A stretch of 20,995 nucleotides of DNA, from positions 1-20,995 of IMG/VR virus record IMGVR_UViG_3300025870_000095; one strand, 5' to 3'. The position numbers were made by a program, and so were the translations under genes. Numbering within the stretch: position 1 is the stretch's first letter; every line of letters starts with the position of its first letter. Of the stretch, positions 19,732 through 20,995 are shown piece by piece. The DNA comes from a virus. The notes beneath the pieces were generated by a model, which worked only from the letters and a program-made list of their open reading frames with translations, had not been told where the DNA came from and did not search any database.

Positions 19732-19983
19732 TTAAATCAAACCAGATATCATCTTAAGCGCATCAATCGCCTTTTGAGCATATATCTTGTTTTGTTCGCG
19801 AGCAAGGTCAGCTTCAACACCTTTCATTTCAAGTAAATCTTCGACGAGTTCTTCATACTCGCCCAACGAAAGATTACCACTATCAAATAATTCCTTGAGC
19901 TCACGTACAGCAATTTCTGTTTGAGCATGCCATAATGTTAATTCTTCGAGTTGCTTAACATCTTCAATCAGTGTTTCTGACAT
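19732..19983 (-). CDS. Hypothetical acidic helical protein, 83 aa
   Basis: Entirely helical and acidic (ETLIEDVKQLEELTLWHAQT; LSLGEYEELVEDLLEMKGVE), ending with a less charged helix (YAQKAIDALKMISGLI). Probably two or three helices forming a coiled-coil bundle. No motif and no span. The start overlaps the lipoprotein stop as TAATG at 19983. Family not recognised. Confidence 0.77.
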   Translation of the reverse strand: MSETLIEDVKQLEELTLWHAQTEIAVRELKELFDSGNLSLGEYEELVEDLLEMKGVEADLAREQNKIYAQKAIDALKMISGLI

Positions 19984-20369
19984 TATTTTCTTCCTCCGAA
20001 TACTTCAAGTGACTGAGTCGTCACTTTATGTATGTTTTGTCTTTTAAGCCTACAATATGCATCACTAGGATTTTCCCTAGCAACCAGCTCATCAGTTAGC
20101 GAATTTAGTTTTTGATATATGGTCGTAATGTTATCATTTAAACGGTATTTAGAATATGTATACAACCAATGAGTTCTATAATCCATTTGACTAAGAATTG
20201 GTTTCATGCACCACAGTCCGTCTTCACCCATTGCTGATATTACATTGAGTTCTACGAGTTTACCGTACTCAACATTATCAAAGTCACTTGGTATAAACTT
20301 ACTAATAGATGTACACCCTGATAGTACAAATATGCATAATGCTAAACTTACTATATTTTTCATGTTCAT
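19983..20369 (-). CDS. Lipoprotein, 128 aa
   Basis: The N-terminus MNMKNIVSLALCIFVLSGC is a lipoprotein signal peptide with a clear lipobox (VLSG-Cys19). The mature part has two further cysteines (LWCMKP and DAYCRLKR) and tyrosine-rich helical stretches (YRTHWLYTYSKYRLNDNI). It would be exported and lipid-anchored by the host. In phages such proteins often alter the infected cell surface or block superinfection, but nothing here proves that. The start overlaps the GroES-like gene stop as ATGA (20366-20369); a second Met two codons later is an alternative. Confidence 0.82.
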   Translation of the reverse strand: MNMKNIVSLALCIFVLSGCTSISKFIPSDFDNVEYGKLVELNVISAMGEDGLWCMKPILSQMDYRTHWLYTYSKYRLNDNITTIYQKLNSLTDELVARENPSDAYCRLKRQNIHKVTTQSLEVFGGRK

Positions 20370-20638
20370 GATATTACTGCCCTGATATAATCGGAATGGA
20401 CTATGACAGCGTCTTGTCCATTAATTCTGACTGGCATTGATTTATCCCATTGGAGATATACCGTATCGCCTTGTTCGAGCCAAGTTACTTCTGGCCCTTT
20501 AGCAATTACCACACCAGGTTCTGATGCTGTTGCTTTAACTTCAGATGATAATATAATACCACCCTCTGTCTTTGTTTCTTTTGGTGCAGCTGCTACTAAC
20601 ACATTGTCACCTATCATTTTGATATTCACATTTTTCAT
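20366..20638 (-). CDS. GroES-like co-chaperonin (gp31/Cpn10 type)
   Basis: This small cap protein works with host GroEL to fold proteins, in T4 the major capsid protein. The Cpn10 pattern is visible: KMIGDNVLVAAAPKETKTEG (7-26, with the mobile-loop region about 20-30, TKTEGGIIL), GVVIAKGPEVTWLEQGDTVY (42-61), and a final strand DAVIVHSDYIRAVIS. The GGIIL tripeptide stretch in the loop corresponds to the GGIVL of GroES that contacts GroEL. At 90 residues it is close to GroES (97) and shorter than T4 gp31 (111). The start overlaps the upstream stop as ATGA. Confidence 0.9.
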   Translation of the reverse strand: MKNVNIKMIGDNVLVAAAPKETKTEGGIILSSEVKATASEPGVVIAKGPEVTWLEQGDTVYLQWDKSMPVRINGQDAVIVHSDYIRAVIS

Positions 20639-20910
20639 TTTGGATAAACCACCTTCACATTTAATTTTTTAGCGTAATACTCAGCATCTTTCTTTGCTTC
20701 ACCTTTAAGTCTATGATATAGACCGGATGATTCCCAACCTAAACTCTGAGGAAGAGTATGCCAAGCTTCGTAACCATTCTTATCAACTGGAGTTACATAC
20801 CAACCTAAACCAGGATAGCGTACAACTTCAATTTCATGTACTTTACCATTACCGACAGAAGGGGCACCGGTTTTGATAACAATTTCGTTAAACTCTTTAA
20901 AACCCTTCAT
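20635..20910 (-). CDS. Hypothetical protein, 91 aa
   Basis: The start is placed at ATG 20910, which has GAAGGGGA eight bases upstream; an in-frame ATG at 20949, overlapping the previous stop as TAATG, would add 13 residues. The product begins MKGFKEFNEIVIKTGAPSVG, continues with a beta-rich part (VHEIEVVRYPGLGWYVTPVD) and ends in a basic helix and strand (DAEYYAKKLNVKVVYPK). Family not recognised. Coupled to the GroES-like gene by an ATGA overlap. Confidence 0.75.
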   Translation of the reverse strand: MKGFKEFNEIVIKTGAPSVGNGKVHEIEVVRYPGLGWYVTPVDKNGYEAWHTLPQSLGWESSGLYHRLKGEAKKDAEYYAKKLNVKVVYPK

Positions 20911-20948
20911 TTTGATTTCCCCTTCGTGGAACCTACTAAACCTTATCA

Positions 20949-20995
20949 TTACCAGAAGTAGCTTCCGCCACCTTTGAGTCCAAGTGACTTTGCGT
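20949..20995 (-). CDS. C-terminal end of an upstream gene (cut by window edge)
   Basis: The only plausible frame entering from the right edge reads AKSLGLKGGGSYFW followed by TAA at 20949-20951. The glycine-rich stretch and terminal aromatic residues look like a real protein end; the other two frames are less protein-like. Identity cannot be told from 14 residues. Confidence 0.45.
   Translation of the reverse strand, partial: AKSLGLKGGGSYFW

Noticed and set aside
1-20995. CRISPR arrays, tRNA genes, insertion sequences or attachment sites
   Set aside because: No regularly spaced repeats, no cloverleaf-length gap, no transposase or integrase, and almost no free intergenic space.

Overview
This window looks like a piece of a large T4-like (myovirus-type) bacteriophage genome. 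All supported genes lie on the minus strand, so transcription runs from high to low coordinates. Genes are tightly packed, with many ATGA, TAATG or TGATG stop/start overlaps. No gap exceeds about 120 bp and there are no RNA genes. The phage identity rests on a gp61-type primase, T4-type lysozyme, a GroES-like (gp31-type) co-chaperonin, a gp67-like acidic prohead-core candidate, an overlapping spanin pair, a ClpP-like protease, phage-type NrdA/NrdB/ThyX, and several conserved unknown proteins whose sequence style I know from T4-like marine phages.

Layout in transcription order. (1) 20995-16500: GroES-like protein, a lipoprotein, a small cupin, two proteins with a duplicated N-terminus (one with an EF-hand), an Ala/Pro/Lys-rich protein with a SAP/HeH-like end, and three conserved phage proteins. 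(2) 16986-14330, lysis and head block: lysozyme, gp67-like acidic protein, a membrane protein, i-spanin with embedded o-spanin, and a coiled-coil protein with a C-terminal membrane anchor. (3) 14267-9552, DNA precursor block: primase, ThyX, NrdA and a glutaredoxin-NrdB fusion. (4) 9571-5200: a DUF2452-type protein, 5-aminolevulinate synthase (HemA), a conserved membrane/coiled-coil protein, a ClpP-like protease, a DUF454 membrane protein, and a run of very small genes. (5) 5200-1786: a methyltransferase, glutaredoxin, IscU, staphylococcal-type nuclease and an A-type Fe-S carrier, mixed with small unknowns. (6) 1713-1: small coupled genes ending in a zinc-cysteine protein cut by the window edge.

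The most striking feature is the combination of a full-length ALAS (first step of the Shemin route to haem), a full IscU scaffold, an A-type carrier, a free glutaredoxin and a glutaredoxin-NrdB fusion. Together these suggest a phage that supports haem, Fe-S and di-iron enzyme function in its host. ALAS of this kind is the alphaproteobacterial route, so I infer an alphaproteobacterial host, probably aquatic. From memory, phage-borne Shemin-pathway genes have been reported from aquatic metagenomes, so ALAS alone may not be new; the combination deserves attention.

Regulation: three intergenic sites match the sigma-70 consensus perfectly (TTGACA, 17 bp, TATAAT), at 14878-14906, 14304-14332 and 1744-1772. 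A T4-type late promoter match (TATAAATA) lies at 16531-16538. In two of these the promoter element contains the stop codon of the gene upstream. I saw no convincing intrinsic terminators.
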